A DNA stretch of 64,000 nucleotides from Anaerofustis stercorihominis (GTDB lineage: Bacteria > Bacillota > Clostridia > Eubacteriales > Anaerofustaceae), in assembly GCF_024623185.1 (NCBI RefSeq), contig NZ_JANJZK010000004.1:62001-126000 (forward strand). Direction: 5' to 3'. The notes beneath the pieces were generated by a model. The model was given only the letters and a program-made list of their open reading frames with translations, was not told the DNA's origin and did no database searches. Below are positions 36,125-44,622 of this stretch, piece after piece. The translations under genes were made by a program, and so were the position numbers. Numbering within the stretch: the stretch's first letter is position 1; every line of letters begins with the position of its first letter.

Positions 36125-36144
36125 TTAAGTTATGATTAACTTAA
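36125..36144 (+). promoter_or_regulatory. Perfect inverted repeat upstream of the Bce-type response regulator
   Basis: TTAAGTTA-TGAT-TAACTTAA, two eight-base arms with a four-base centre, 40 bases before the response-regulator start. TAATAT or TATAAT boxes lie just downstream, so it is placed like an autoregulatory operator. Confidence 0.5.
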
Positions 36145-36183
36145 GTAGTGTATAAATATAATATAACATTTAAGGAGAGGATA

Positions 36184-36849
36184 ATGTCACTAATACTTGT
36201 AGTTGAAGACGATAATAAACTCAGAGGTGAGTTAACCTTATATTTAAAGAATAATGGCTATGAAGTCGATGAGATTTTAGATTTTAAGAATAGTGTGGAT
36301 ATTATCTTATCAGGTCATGCGGATCTGGTTCTTCTTGATATAACTCTTCCGGGTATCGACGGGGAATATATCTGCAGGGAAGTCAGAAAATCCAGTGATA
36401 TACCTATTATTATGCTTACGAGCAGAAATAATGAAATGGACGAGCTTTTAAGTATCAATTACGGAGCAGACGACTATATTACAAAACCATATAATCCGAG
36501 GATTTTGATTGCAAGGATAGAAGCACTGTTAAAAAGAGCAAATAAAAATTTCAGCGATGTTATTTTTTATAACGGACTTAAATTAAATATTTCAAAAAGC
36601 ACTTTTTCATATAATGATAAAGAAATCGATTTAAGTAAAAATGAACTTAAAATATTACATTTTCTTCTAAAAAATAAGTCTAGAATAGTATCAAGGGACG
36701 AGCTTATGGATTATTTATGGGACAATAATGAATTTGTTGATGATAATACTTTGACCGTGAATATCAATAGGCTTAGAAAGAAGTTGGAAGGCGTGGAGCT
36801 TAAAAACTTTATTGAGACAAAAAGAGGACAGGGATACATAATATCATGA
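36184..36849 (+). CDS. OmpR-family response regulator (BceR-like)
   Basis: A 221-residue regulator. The receiver has the phosphorylated D52 in LVLLDITLPG, the switch threonine in IIMLTSR and K in YITKPY. The C-terminal winged helix is of the OmpR type (LSKNELKILHFLLKNKSRIVSRDELMDYLW). It overlaps a short sensor kinase by four bases, followed by a lipoprotein and a BceAB-type transporter, so it probably senses flux through that transporter. The frame extends upstream to 36148, but AAGGAGAGG supports ATG 36184. Confidence 0.93.
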   Translation: MSLILVVEDDNKLRGELTLYLKNNGYEVDEILDFKNSVDIILSGHADLVLLDITLPGIDGEYICREVRKSSDIPIIMLTSRNNEMDELLSINYGADDYITKPYNPRILIARIEALLKRANKNFSDVIFYNGLKLNISKSTFSYNDKEIDLSKNELKILHFLLKNKSRIVSRDELMDYLWDNNEFVDDNTLTVNINRLRKKLEGVELKNFIETKRGQGYIIS

Positions 36850-37862
36850 AACTAAAAGATTTTTTAAGGGACAAGTTTGTAAATATAATGTTATATATAG
36901 GTTTATTTTTAATAAGTCTATTTCTGCTTAATATATTTAAAGTCAACAGCTCACTGAAAGTAAATATATTGATTTTGACATTTATAGTCCCGGTTATTTC
37001 TTTAGGCTATGAGTTTTATAGAAAAAGAGATTTTTATAATAGACTTAAGAAAAATCTGGATAATTTGGATAAAAAATATTTGATAAGCGAATTTATCAGA
37101 AATCCTAATTTTATAGAAGGCAGGATTTTAAATGATACGATTTATGAAATCGATAAGTCGATGAATGAATACGTAAATTTATATAAAAGAAAAAATCATG
37201 ATTTGGAAGATTACATAGAACTTTGGTGTCATGAAATAAAAACGCCTATTTCTACTTCTAAAATGATTATTGCCAATAACAGTAATGAAGTAACGGATAG
37301 TATAGACGAAGAGTTAAATAAAATAGATAATCTTGTTGAGCAGGTTTTATATTACGCCAGAAGCAAGAACGTCGAAAAAGATTATATAATAAAAAGAGTC
37401 AATCTGGAAGATATAGTAAAAAAAGCAGTGCTAAGAAATAAAAAAGACTTTATTAATAAGCATATAAGTCTGTACATGAATGATCTTGATGTAGAGGTAA
37501 GCAGCGATAGCAAATGGCTTGAATTTATTATTAATCAAATAATAATAAATAGTATTAAATATTCAAAAGATGAAAAACCTAAGATTTGGATTTATTCCAT
37601 AAAGAAGAGAGATGGAATAGAGCTTTATATAGAGGATAACGGTATCGGAATAAATAAAAGTGAGCTCGGTAAGGTGTTTGAAAAAGGTTTTACCGGAACC
37701 AACGGAAGGAAAACATATAAGTCCACGGGTATGGGGTTATATCTTTGCAAAACCCTTTGCGACAGCTTATATCATAAAATAGATATCCTTTCTCAGGAAA
37801 ATGCAAAAACCGTAGTGGTAATCACTTTTCCTTTAAGTTCACTTATAGATGAGGTAAAATAA
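36846..37862 (+). CDS. Intramembrane-sensing histidine kinase (BceS-like)
   Basis: A 338-residue kinase with two membrane spans (residues 14-30 and 39-55) separated by a loop of under ten residues, so there is no outside sensor domain. The phospho-acceptor H129 is in ELWCHEIKTPIS. The ATPase domain has NQIIINSIKYS, DNGIGI and GTNGRKTYKSTGMGLYL. Kinases of this shape take their signal from a BceAB-type ABC transporter, which is present in the next operon. It overlaps its regulator by ATGA. Confidence 0.93.
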   Translation: MKLKDFLRDKFVNIMLYIGLFLISLFLLNIFKVNSSLKVNILILTFIVPVISLGYEFYRKRDFYNRLKKNLDNLDKKYLISEFIRNPNFIEGRILNDTIYEIDKSMNEYVNLYKRKNHDLEDYIELWCHEIKTPISTSKMIIANNSNEVTDSIDEELNKIDNLVEQVLYYARSKNVEKDYIIKRVNLEDIVKKAVLRNKKDFINKHISLYMNDLDVEVSSDSKWLEFIINQIIINSIKYSKDEKPKIWIYSIKKRDGIELYIEDNGIGINKSELGKVFEKGFTGTNGRKTYKSTGMGLYLCKTLCDSLYHKIDILSQENAKTVVVITFPLSSLIDEVK

Positions 37863-37887
37863 AACAGACATATGTCTGTTTTTTTAT
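37861..37887 (+). terminator. Terminator of the two-component operon
   Basis: AACAGACATATGTCTGTT hairpin followed by seven T, directly after the kinase stop. Confidence 0.82.
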
Positions 37888-37923
37888 TTATATGTTTGGC
37901 TATTATTTACAATAAAATTAATT

Positions 37924-37939
37924 CTTACAAAACTGTAAG
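37924..37939 (+). promoter_or_regulatory. Bce-type response regulator binding site
   Basis: CTTACA-AAAC-TGTAAG, matching the known TNACA-N4-TGTAA consensus bound by BceR-like regulators in Bacillota. It lies 70 bases before the lipoprotein gene that opens the transporter operon. TAATAT (about 37947-37952) may be the -10 box. Confidence 0.72.
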
Positions 37940-38009
37940 GTTATGTAATATAAATCAATGGATGAAAAAATTATCTTCTTCTATAATCTGATTAAAGGAG
38001 GGAGATAAA

Positions 38010-38486
38010 ATGAAAAAGAAAGTGGCACTGGTACTTATTTGTTCGATTTCACTGTTGTTGGTAGGCTGCAGCATCAATAAAGATAAAGTAATAAATAAGT
38101 ACAATGATATTATCGAAACATTTGGAAAGAATGCTCTTACAAAAGATAATGACTTGATCGGAAAGAGGGTTCTAGAGGATAATTACAACATAGGGACATA
38201 TGAGTGTAATTATAATGATTTCTGTAATACCGAAGTTTTATTTGGTTCTTGTAAAGTTAACAGATCAAAAGAGAAAATTAGTTTAAATTACAAAGTAAGT
38301 GTTGATAAAGGAAAAGGCAAGTTGGTTTGTAAGAATAACGGAGAAGTAAAAACTATCAATCTATTTGAAGGTGCTGGTTTTGAAAGCGGAGAAATTAATA
38401 TAACCATGTACGATGGTGATTTTTATATAGGATTTATAGGTGATCATTTTAGCGGTTCACTAAATTTAATATCTAAGGAAATTTAA
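38010..38486 (+). CDS. Lipoprotein encoded in the Bce-type transporter operon
   Basis: A 158-residue lipoprotein. MKKKVALVLICSISLLLVGC is a type II signal peptide with lipobox LVGC, so the mature protein is lipid-anchored at C20. The rest is a beta-rich domain of about 120 residues with four further cysteines. I do not recognise its family. It lies 12 bases before the ATPase and is preceded by the Bce-type operator, so it is part of the inducible transporter operon. A role in binding or presenting the antimicrobial compound is inference. Confidence 0.75.
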   Translation: MKKKVALVLICSISLLLVGCSINKDKVINKYNDIIETFGKNALTKDNDLIGKRVLEDNYNIGTYECNYNDFCNTEVLFGSCKVNRSKEKISLNYKVSVDKGKGKLVCKNNGEVKTINLFEGAGFESGEINITMYDGDFYIGFIGDHFSGSLNLISKEI

Positions 38487-38498
38487 AGGAGATTTATT

Positions 38499-39266
38499 AT
38501 GGAAAGAGTTTTAAAAGTTGAAAATATTGAAAAATATTATGGAAATAAGAGTAATTTGACAAAGGCTATTGAAGATATAAGCTTTGAAGTGGAAAAGGGA
38601 GAGTTCGTTGCGATAATGGGTGCCAGCGGAAGCGGTAAGACTACGCTTCTAAATGTTATATCTACAATAGACAAAGTTACAAGCGGAGATATTTTTGTCG
38701 GTGATATCAACATTACAAATTTAAAAGGTAAACAGTTAAATGAATTCAGAAGAAACAGACTCGGTTTTATATTCCAGGACTTTAATTTGCTTGATACTTT
38801 AACCGCATTTGAGAATATAGCTCTAGCCCTTACTATACAAAAGATAAAACCAAACGATATAGAAAGAAGAGTAAAAAATGTAGCTAAAGCACTGGGGATA
38901 ACAGAAGTACTTAATAAATATCCTTATGAGATGTCGGGAGGACAAAAGCAAAGAGTTGCATGTGCGAGGGCTATAATTACCAATCCTAAATTGATCCTTG
39001 CTGATGAACCTACGGGAGCCTTAGATTCAAAAGCCGCAAAAATGCTTTTATCGAGTTTAGATTTACTCAATGAAAAACTAAGTGCTACTATTTTGATGGT
39101 AACACATGATGCTTTTACAGCATCTCAGGCAAGAAGGATCCTTTTCATTAAAGACGGAAAGATATTTAATGAAATAATCAGAGGAGACAGCTCCAGAAAA
39201 GAATTCTTTAATAAAATTATCGAAGTAGTTACGCTTCTTGGAGGTGAACTAAACGATGTTATTTAA
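38499..39266 (+). CDS. ABC transporter ATP-binding protein (BceA-like)
   Basis: A 255-residue ATPase of the MacB/BceA group. Walker A is GASGSGKTTLLN, Q-loop IFQDFNLLDTLTAFENI, signature MSGGQKQRVACARA, Walker B LILADEPTGALD, switch MVTHDAF. It drives the FtsX-like permease that follows with an 11-base overlap. In known systems BceAB frees lipid II-cycle intermediates from bacitracin-like peptides rather than pumping drug out. The exact peptide here is unknown. Confidence 0.94.
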   Translation: MERVLKVENIEKYYGNKSNLTKAIEDISFEVEKGEFVAIMGASGSGKTTLLNVISTIDKVTSGDIFVGDINITNLKGKQLNEFRRNRLGFIFQDFNLLDTLTAFENIALALTIQKIKPNDIERRVKNVAKALGITEVLNKYPYEMSGGQKQRVACARAIITNPKLILADEPTGALDSKAAKMLLSSLDLLNEKLSATILMVTHDAFTASQARRILFIKDGKIFNEIIRGDSSRKEFFNKIIEVVTLLGGELNDVI

Positions 39267-41322
39267 ATTATCGATTAAGAATATCAAGAAAAGTTTTAAG
39301 GATTATGCCATATATTTTATGACATTGATCCTTGGTGTCGCAGTGTTTTATATATTTAACTCTATGGACGCACAGGAACCAATGATGAACTTTTCCAAAT
39401 CTTCATACGATGTGGTCAAGTTGATGATCGATATGTTGTCAGGGTTATCGGTATTTATATCAGTTATTCTTGGATTTTTGGTAATATATGCAAATAACTT
39501 TTTAATTAAGAGGAGAAAAAAGGAATTTGGTATCTATTTGACTCTTGGAATGGGCAAGGGACAGTTATCTAAAATATTACTTTTGGAAACCTTATTCATC
39601 GGTATCATATCATTAGCTGTTGGTCTTGTATTAGGAGTATTTGCATCTCAGTTTATGTCTATCATAGTTGCCAATATGTTTGAAGCTGATATGAGTAATT
39701 TCCATTTTGTACTTTCCAATGCTGCAATCATCAAAACAATAATATATTTTTCGGTTATGTATTTATTCGTAATGGTATTTAATACATTTATGATTTCTAA
39801 ATATAAGCTCATAGATTTATTGATGGCAAGCAGAAAGTCGGAAAAAATCAAAATGAGAAATCCGATTGTATCCATAATTGTATTTATAATATCTATAATA
39901 ATGTTGGGATTTTCTTATTATAAAGTAACTGCTGGCGTTGAAGGACTTAATGAAAATGATATTATTATATATATTGCTATCGGTTCGGTCGCTACTTTTC
40001 TATTTTTCTTTTCACTGTCAGGTTTTATATTAAGACTCGTGAAATCGAATAAGAGGTTATATTATAAAAATTTAAATATGTTTGTACTTAAACAAATAGA
40101 TTCAAAGATAAATACCACGGTAATCTCTATGAGCATTATATGTTTGATGTTATTTACAACCATAGGTATGCTTTCATCGGGACTTGCTATGAACAACGCT
40201 TTAACACAAAATTTGGAGAAATATAACCCTGTAGACATGACAATAATAAAAACCATGAATTTGCCGGATAACAAAGGGTATTCAGATACAGCAATCGATT
40301 ATTCAAATAAAAGTATCAAAGAGATATTAAATGGATTAGGTTATGATTTAAATAAAGATTTTAAAGGATTTACAGAAGCTTACAGTTATGCAACGAATGA
40401 ACTTACTTTAAAAGATACTTTAAAAAGTCAACTTGATAACATGAAAAAAGATTTTCCTGAAGTTAAGACTGATACCGCGGAAGAAATCATGAAGTTATCC
40501 GATTATAATAAGATAGCTAAATTATTTGGTAATGAACAAATCAAATTAAATAATAATGAGTATGCTATAGTTTGTGATTATGATAACATAAAAGTATATC
40601 GCGACAAAGCACTTGAAAGCGGGAATGAAATAACTATAGGGGGTAAAACTTATACTCCTGTGAATAAAGAATGTATTGACGGATTTATTCAAAATACTAT
40701 GCAGGCTGTGAACACCGGACTCATAATTTTACCCGACAGTGCAAAACTTAAACCTTCTTGGATAGAATTCAGTTATGCAAGTTCAAATTATACACTATCA
40801 ACCAAAGAACAAAAAACTGCTTTTGAAGAAAAGATGATCAAAAAAATAGATAAAAACAGCGGGTTTAAGGATGTAAAAGATTATAATATAAGGATAAAAA
40901 GTGCAACAAGAATAACTAATATAGAATCCTCTAAAGGACTTGGTGCGACGGTGACATTTATTGGGATATATCTCGGAATAATATTCCTTATTACATCTGC
41001 CGCGGTACTTGCGTTAAAAGAGCTTTCAGAGAGTGCTGACAATAAAGACAGGTATACTATTCTAAGAAAAATAGGTACCGGTGAAGGTATGATAAATAGG
41101 GCACTGTTTACACAAATAGGGATATTCTTTATCCTTCCGTTATTGCTTGCGATAGTACATTCAATATTTGGTCTTCAGTTTGCCGATCACATATTAAGTA
41201 CTATAGGTCACATGAATATACTTCCTTCTATAATCGTAACATCTGTAGTAATAATTTTGATTTACGGAGGATACTTCTTATTGACTTACTTCTCAAGTAA
41301 AAATATAATCAAAGAAAATTAA
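39256..41322 (+). CDS. ABC transporter permease with FtsX domains (BceB-like)
   Basis: A 688-residue permease with ten predicted spans. One span, three spans of the first FtsX core and further pairs precede a large extracellular domain at about residues 310-555 between spans seven and eight. A second FtsX core is at the C terminus. This is the BceB layout. The extracellular domain binds the peptide-lipid complex in relatives and also signals to the BceS-type kinase. GGAGGTGAAC precedes the ATG inside the ATPase gene. Confidence 0.93.
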   Translation: MLFKLSIKNIKKSFKDYAIYFMTLILGVAVFYIFNSMDAQEPMMNFSKSSYDVVKLMIDMLSGLSVFISVILGFLVIYANNFLIKRRKKEFGIYLTLGMGKGQLSKILLLETLFIGIISLAVGLVLGVFASQFMSIIVANMFEADMSNFHFVLSNAAIIKTIIYFSVMYLFVMVFNTFMISKYKLIDLLMASRKSEKIKMRNPIVSIIVFIISIIMLGFSYYKVTAGVEGLNENDIIIYIAIGSVATFLFFFSLSGFILRLVKSNKRLYYKNLNMFVLKQIDSKINTTVISMSIICLMLFTTIGMLSSGLAMNNALTQNLEKYNPVDMTIIKTMNLPDNKGYSDTAIDYSNKSIKEILNGLGYDLNKDFKGFTEAYSYATNELTLKDTLKSQLDNMKKDFPEVKTDTAEEIMKLSDYNKIAKLFGNEQIKLNNNEYAIVCDYDNIKVYRDKALESGNEITIGGKTYTPVNKECIDGFIQNTMQAVNTGLIILPDSAKLKPSWIEFSYASSNYTLSTKEQKTAFEEKMIKKIDKNSGFKDVKDYNIRIKSATRITNIESSKGLGATVTFIGIYLGIIFLITSAAVLALKELSESADNKDRYTILRKIGTGEGMINRALFTQIGIFFILPLLLAIVHSIFGLQFADHILSTIGHMNILPSIIVTSVVIILIYGGYFLLTYFSSKNIIKEN

Positions 41323-41348
41323 AAAAAGAGGCTTATGCCTCTTTTTAT
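41319..41348. terminator. Bidirectional terminator
   Basis: AAAAAGAGGC-TTAT-GCCTCTTTTT between the converging BceB-like permease and the minus-strand lipoprotein gene. Confidence 0.85.
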
Positions 41349-41963
41349 TTACTTGAATGAGTCAGATAAATCTTTTAAGCTATTGAGAAGATTACCTAAA
41401 ATAGCATTTGATAATTTATCATTTTGTTTTATTACCCACTTATCGTCTTTCTTGTTTAAACTTACTGTTACTTCATTTGTAACTGTTGCAGAGCTTTTAA
41501 CCGCATCGTCAATCATTGTATTTAGTTTCTTTTCAACGTATTTATTCATTTCGTCTTCCGATGCATCTAAATGAGATAGAGCGTATGCGAACATATCGGT
41601 AAAAAATGTTTTCATTCCGCTGCCAAAGTCTTTATTCGTTATTTTTACTTTTACTGCAGCGGTATCTCCATTATCTTCTGTAGATACGATTTCGTAAGAT
41701 AGATTAGATAATATTTTTTTAGCTATTTCCTGACTTTCTTTATCTACTTTATCCTTGTCCTTTTCATCTAAAAAACTGCTTAGATTTTTATCCACACTGT
41801 CCAGTACATCTTCATAGTTTTTAAGAGTTTCGGCATCGTAAGCTTTGAGTGCGTCCAAGTATTCACTTACCGATTTATCCGGTGACTGTCCGCCGCATGC
41901 GCTCAACGATACTAGCATTAAAATACTCAATACAAATCCGGTTAACCTTTTTACATTTTTCAT
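41349..41963 (-). CDS. Lipoprotein of unknown function
   Basis: A 204-residue lipoprotein. The signal peptide ends in lipobox LSAC at residues 20-23, followed by GGQSPDKSVSEYLDALKAYD. This NTF2-like start (a small domain with helices then strands) is seen in DUF4878/DUF5105-type clostridial lipoproteins. The rest is rich in Lys, Asp and Ser and ends with a repeated LLNSLKDLSDSF helix. It is convergent to the Bce-type operon and has its own promoter side, so there is no clear link. Function unknown. Confidence 0.8.
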   Translation of the reverse strand: MKNVKRLTGFVLSILMLVSLSACGGQSPDKSVSEYLDALKAYDAETLKNYEDVLDSVDKNLSSFLDEKDKDKVDKESQEIAKKILSNLSYEIVSTEDNGDTAAVKVKITNKDFGSGMKTFFTDMFAYALSHLDASEDEMNKYVEKKLNTMIDDAVKSSATVTNEVTVSLNKKDDKWVIKQNDKLSNAILGNLLNSLKDLSDSFK

Positions 41964-42330
41964 TTCATTTCCCCTTTTTATTTTATATAAATATTATAAA
42001 AAATTATTAAAGAAAACTCAATCAAATTATTCTTTTGTCGCCTTTGTATAATTATATAAATAATGAAAATGATAAAAACTTTTAATCTTTTTGTGAAAGG
42101 AAATCAGATATCTTATATAATATCTGTATTTTAATTATGTTGATATTCATAGAGCCAGAAAAGAAATTTTGCATTATCTCTGGGTCTTAAATATAAAAAC
42201 ACTGTCAGACAATATTTTATCGTTATAGCCATGATCGGTTTATGATGAGCTTCTTACAAAATAGGTTTTATCTTTGCGATAATCGTTAGATAATAAAAAA
42301 AATTTGAAATAAGAAATTAAACTCAATGGA
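41964..42330. other. Intergenic stretch, left part of a foreign-looking region
   Basis: About 370 bases. CAGATATC...ATATCTG (about 42106-42127) and AGAGCCAGA...TCTGGGTCT (about 42150-42187) are hairpins resembling terminators. No gene is read into them from the left within the window, so they may be remnants of deleted genes. No coding frame was supported. Confidence 0.4.
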
Positions 42331-42379
42331 TTGACAGAATTATCAGACAATGTTAGAATATTACCGACAACTTGTCGGT
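42331..42379 (+). promoter_or_regulatory. Promoter and operator of the TetR gene at 42.4 kb
   Basis: TTGACA (42331-42336), a 17-base spacer and TAGAAT (42354-42359). Immediately downstream, at the expected start site, lies a perfect inverted repeat ACCGACAA-C-TTGTCGGT (42363-42379). A TetR dimer bound there would block transcription, so autorepression is very likely. Confidence 0.8.
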
Positions 42380-42407
42380 TATAAGTCGTAATAGGAGTGT
42401 GTGAATA

Positions 42408-43022
42408 ATGCGAATAGTAAAAGAAGCCGAGGAACGAAAAAATGAAATACTGGATATAGCAGAACAGCAATTCGTAGCAAAAGGATTCGACAACACCAGC
42501 ACTAACGATATTCTGCGGGAAATTGGGATTGCCCGTGGAACACTGTATTATCATTTTAAATCAAAAGAAGAAATATTAGATGCTGTGACTGAACGGATTA
42601 CTGAACAGTTGGTTGAGAAAGCAAAAGAAATATTTAATAAAAAGGAACTTTCTGTGTTTGAACGAATAATCATGATAATAAATTCGCTTAATATAAGCAG
42701 TGGTAATCTTGGACATGAAATTCTGGAGCAAGTACATAGGCCACAAAATGCACTTATGCATCAGAAAATGCAAAAATGTGTATTGTCAGGCATTACTCCT
42801 CTTATTACATCACTAATAGAAGAATTAATCACACAAGGAATATGCCAAACGGATTATCCTAAGGAAGTCTCGGAGATGGTACTTATTTATTATAACGCCA
42901 TGTTTGATAATCTTACGGAACTTAACGAAGAGATCAAGCAGAAAAAATTAACTGCATTAATTTATAATCTGGAACGACTTTTAAATATGGAGCAAGGTAG
43001 TATACAAAAATTGATTTCGTAA
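42408..43022 (+). CDS. TetR family regulator, probably acquired
   Basis: A 204-residue TetR regulator. The helix-turn-helix is at about residues 26-47 (TSTNDILREIGIARGTLYYHFKSKEEIL). Codon use differs from the neighbours: CGA and CGG for arginine and GCG or GGG codons are more frequent, where the resident genes use AGA almost exclusively. Its own promoter carries a perfect palindrome at the start site. No regulated exporter is next to it; a GNAT gene follows after 60 bases, then a decayed gene. This fits a fragment of a transferred element. Confidence 0.87.
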   Translation: MRIVKEAEERKNEILDIAEQQFVAKGFDNTSTNDILREIGIARGTLYYHFKSKEEILDAVTERITEQLVEKAKEIFNKKELSVFERIIMIINSLNISSGNLGHEILEQVHRPQNALMHQKMQKCVLSGITPLITSLIEELITQGICQTDYPKEVSEMVLIYYNAMFDNLTELNEEIKQKKLTALIYNLERLLNMEQGSIQKLIS

Positions 43023-43083
43023 CAACCCAGATAGAAACAGTTATATAAAAACAATTATAAATTAGAACTTATGGAGGTTCAAC

Positions 43084-43527
43084 ATGAATATTATTGAAGT
43101 AACAAACAGAAATTCATCACTGATAGAACAATTATTAGGAGTGTGGGAAAGCTCAGTAAAGGCAACACACTTGTTTTTATCTGAAAATGAAATAGAAGAA
43201 ATTAAGAAATATGTCCCACAGGCATTAAAAGAAATACCACATTTAACGATTGTGGAAACCGAAAATCATATTCCGGTAGGATTTATGGGAATAGTAGAGC
43301 AACATCTTGAAATGCTTTTTATTTCTCACAAAGAAAGAGGAAAAGGGTTAGGTAAAGAACTTCTTAAATATGGAATAGAAAAATATTCAGTGAATGATTT
43401 GGCAGTAAATGAACAAAATCCTCTTGCGAAAGGCTTCTATGAACATATGGGATTTGAAGTATATAAAAGGACAGAGTATGATGAGCAAGGTAATCCATAT
43501 CCTCTTTTATATATGAGATTGGACTAA
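43084..43527 (+). CDS. GNAT family N-acetyltransferase (YjaB-like)
   Basis: A 147-residue acetyltransferase. Residues MNIIEVTNRNSSLIEQLLGVWESSVKATH and FMGIVEQHLEMLFI resemble the YjaB-like group. The acetyl-CoA loop is ERGKGLGKELL, and NPLAKGFYEHMGF is the closing motif. Substrate unknown; some relatives modify toxins or drugs. GGAGG lies seven bases before the ATG. It follows the TetR gene on the same strand and may be co-transcribed. Confidence 0.88.
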   Translation: MNIIEVTNRNSSLIEQLLGVWESSVKATHLFLSENEIEEIKKYVPQALKEIPHLTIVETENHIPVGFMGIVEQHLEMLFISHKERGKGLGKELLKYGIEKYSVNDLAVNEQNPLAKGFYEHMGFEVYKRTEYDEQGNPYPLLYMRLD

Positions 43528-43769
43528 ATAAATTCCGGCTTATAGAGAAATTGTTAGAAAAATAAATTATAAGAAACGTAAAGTTTGCATAGAATTCGAA
43601 GGTAAGACAAATAAATAAGAAAAATTTAGCAATATTTTTTTTGAAACCGAAGAACTAATATTACAACAAACTGTTAAATTGTACTATTTTACTTTCTCAG
43701 GTTCTCTTGTTTATATTAACCAAACTGTAAATAGATTTTGACTTTACCCGTTGATAAGACATTTATTAT
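43528..43769 (+). other. Non-coding stretch after the GNAT gene
   Basis: About 240 bases with many stops in all frames and no intact gene. It may be further decayed sequence of the same acquired region. Confidence 0.4.
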
Positions 43770-43774
43770 AAAAA

Positions 43775-44010
43775 AAGTAAAAACCGCATATCCGACAACA
43801 AAAGGATTTGACCTGCTGTATTTTATCTTATAACATAAGGGGCAGATATTTATGAAAGACTAACTTTATGAAAATATTTGGGGCTATAATTATATATCAG
43901 ATACTAAAAATTCGACTTCAATTATACGGAGGTTAAGAAAAAGAGTGTGCCTTTCCCTGGTAATCTATATTATTTACTGACCGTCTGGAGTTCTTGATAT
44001 AAACTCATCA
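43775..44010 (+). pseudogene. Decayed OmpR-type response regulator, C-terminal part
   Basis: One frame reads TTKGFDLLYFIL-stop-HKGQIFMKD-stop-LYENIWGYNYISD, then TSIIRRLRKKS, then YYLLTVWSS-stop-YK. This is the winged-helix half of a VanR/OmpR-type regulator, where intact proteins have (T/S)KEFDLLYFLL.HKGQIFTKEQLYE.IWG and TVWG.GYK. Three in-frame stops and the missing receiver domain show it is dead. It lies downstream of TetR and GNAT genes of similar foreign codon use. Confidence 0.75.
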
Positions 44011-44013
44011 CAG

Positions 44014-44075
44014 AAAAATCGTAGGTTATGTATTACTATTTTGTGAGCTCTATATAACTGCGATTTTTATATATA
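44014..44075 (+). terminator. Probable terminator of the decayed regulator region
   Basis: AAAAATCGTAGGTTATGTA pairs imperfectly with TATATAACTGCGATTTTT across a loop of about 20 bases, and a T-run follows. Confidence 0.5.
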
Positions 44076-44207
44076 ACACATATTTTTAATCTCAGAGTCA
44101 TATCAAAGCACTTCTATAATTGGTAAATTAAACACCAAAATTTATATTAATACTTTATAAGTCTGGTGTTGAAATGAAAATCAGCATTTTTATTTTGAAT
44201 TTTATGT

Positions 44208-44240
44208 AAAAAAAATCTCCTCATGCGAAGAGATTTTTTT
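44208..44240 (-). terminator. Terminator of the desulfoferrodoxin gene
   Basis: AAAAAATCTC/GAGATTTTTT hairpin just after the stop of the minus-strand gene. Confidence 0.8.
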
Positions 44241-44241
44241 A

Positions 44242-44622
44242 CTATAATTCTTTTTTCCATAATCCGTGAAGATTACAATATTCATGAGCCGAAATGACTT
44301 TATCACCTTCAGGGATTGCAAATTCTGCTTTTGGTTTTTCTCCCGGTTTTAAGTGAGTAATTTGATTTGTTTTTTCAGTTTCAAGAGTGATCCATTCAAT
44401 ATAGTGTTCATCAACCATAGGATGTTCAACTTCTCCGATGAATACTTCAACTTTATTTCCTTCAACCGCTACGACCGGAATATGTTTTTCAACCGCAGCA
44501 TCTTTTACTCCAGGTTTTATTTCTTCCATTTTTTCACCGCAGCACATAACAGGCACATCCATATTTCTTACGAAAGTAATGATATTTCCGCAGTGTTTGC
44601 ATAAATAAAATTTTTGTTCCAT
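44242..44622 (-). CDS. dfx: Desulfoferrodoxin (superoxide reductase)
   Basis: A 126-residue two-iron superoxide reductase. The N-terminal desulforedoxin-like site has C8, C11, C27 and C28 (CX2C and CC). The catalytic mononuclear iron site has H47, H67, H73, C116 and H119 (HPMVDEH and CNLHG). It reduces superoxide to peroxide using rubredoxin-type electrons, a hallmark of anaerobes. TAGGAGGATAA precedes the ATG. It is a single-gene unit. Confidence 0.95.
   Translation of the reverse strand: MEQKFYLCKHCGNIITFVRNMDVPVMCCGEKMEEIKPGVKDAAVEKHIPVVAVEGNKVEVFIGEVEHPMVDEHYIEWITLETEKTNQITHLKPGEKPKAEFAIPEGDKVISAHEYCNLHGLWKKEL

Noticed and set aside
44130-44172. AACACCA...TGGTGTT inverted repeat as a terminator or IS end
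   Set aside because: There is no T-run after it, no transposase remnant and no target duplication; seven-base arms 26 bases apart are not enough.
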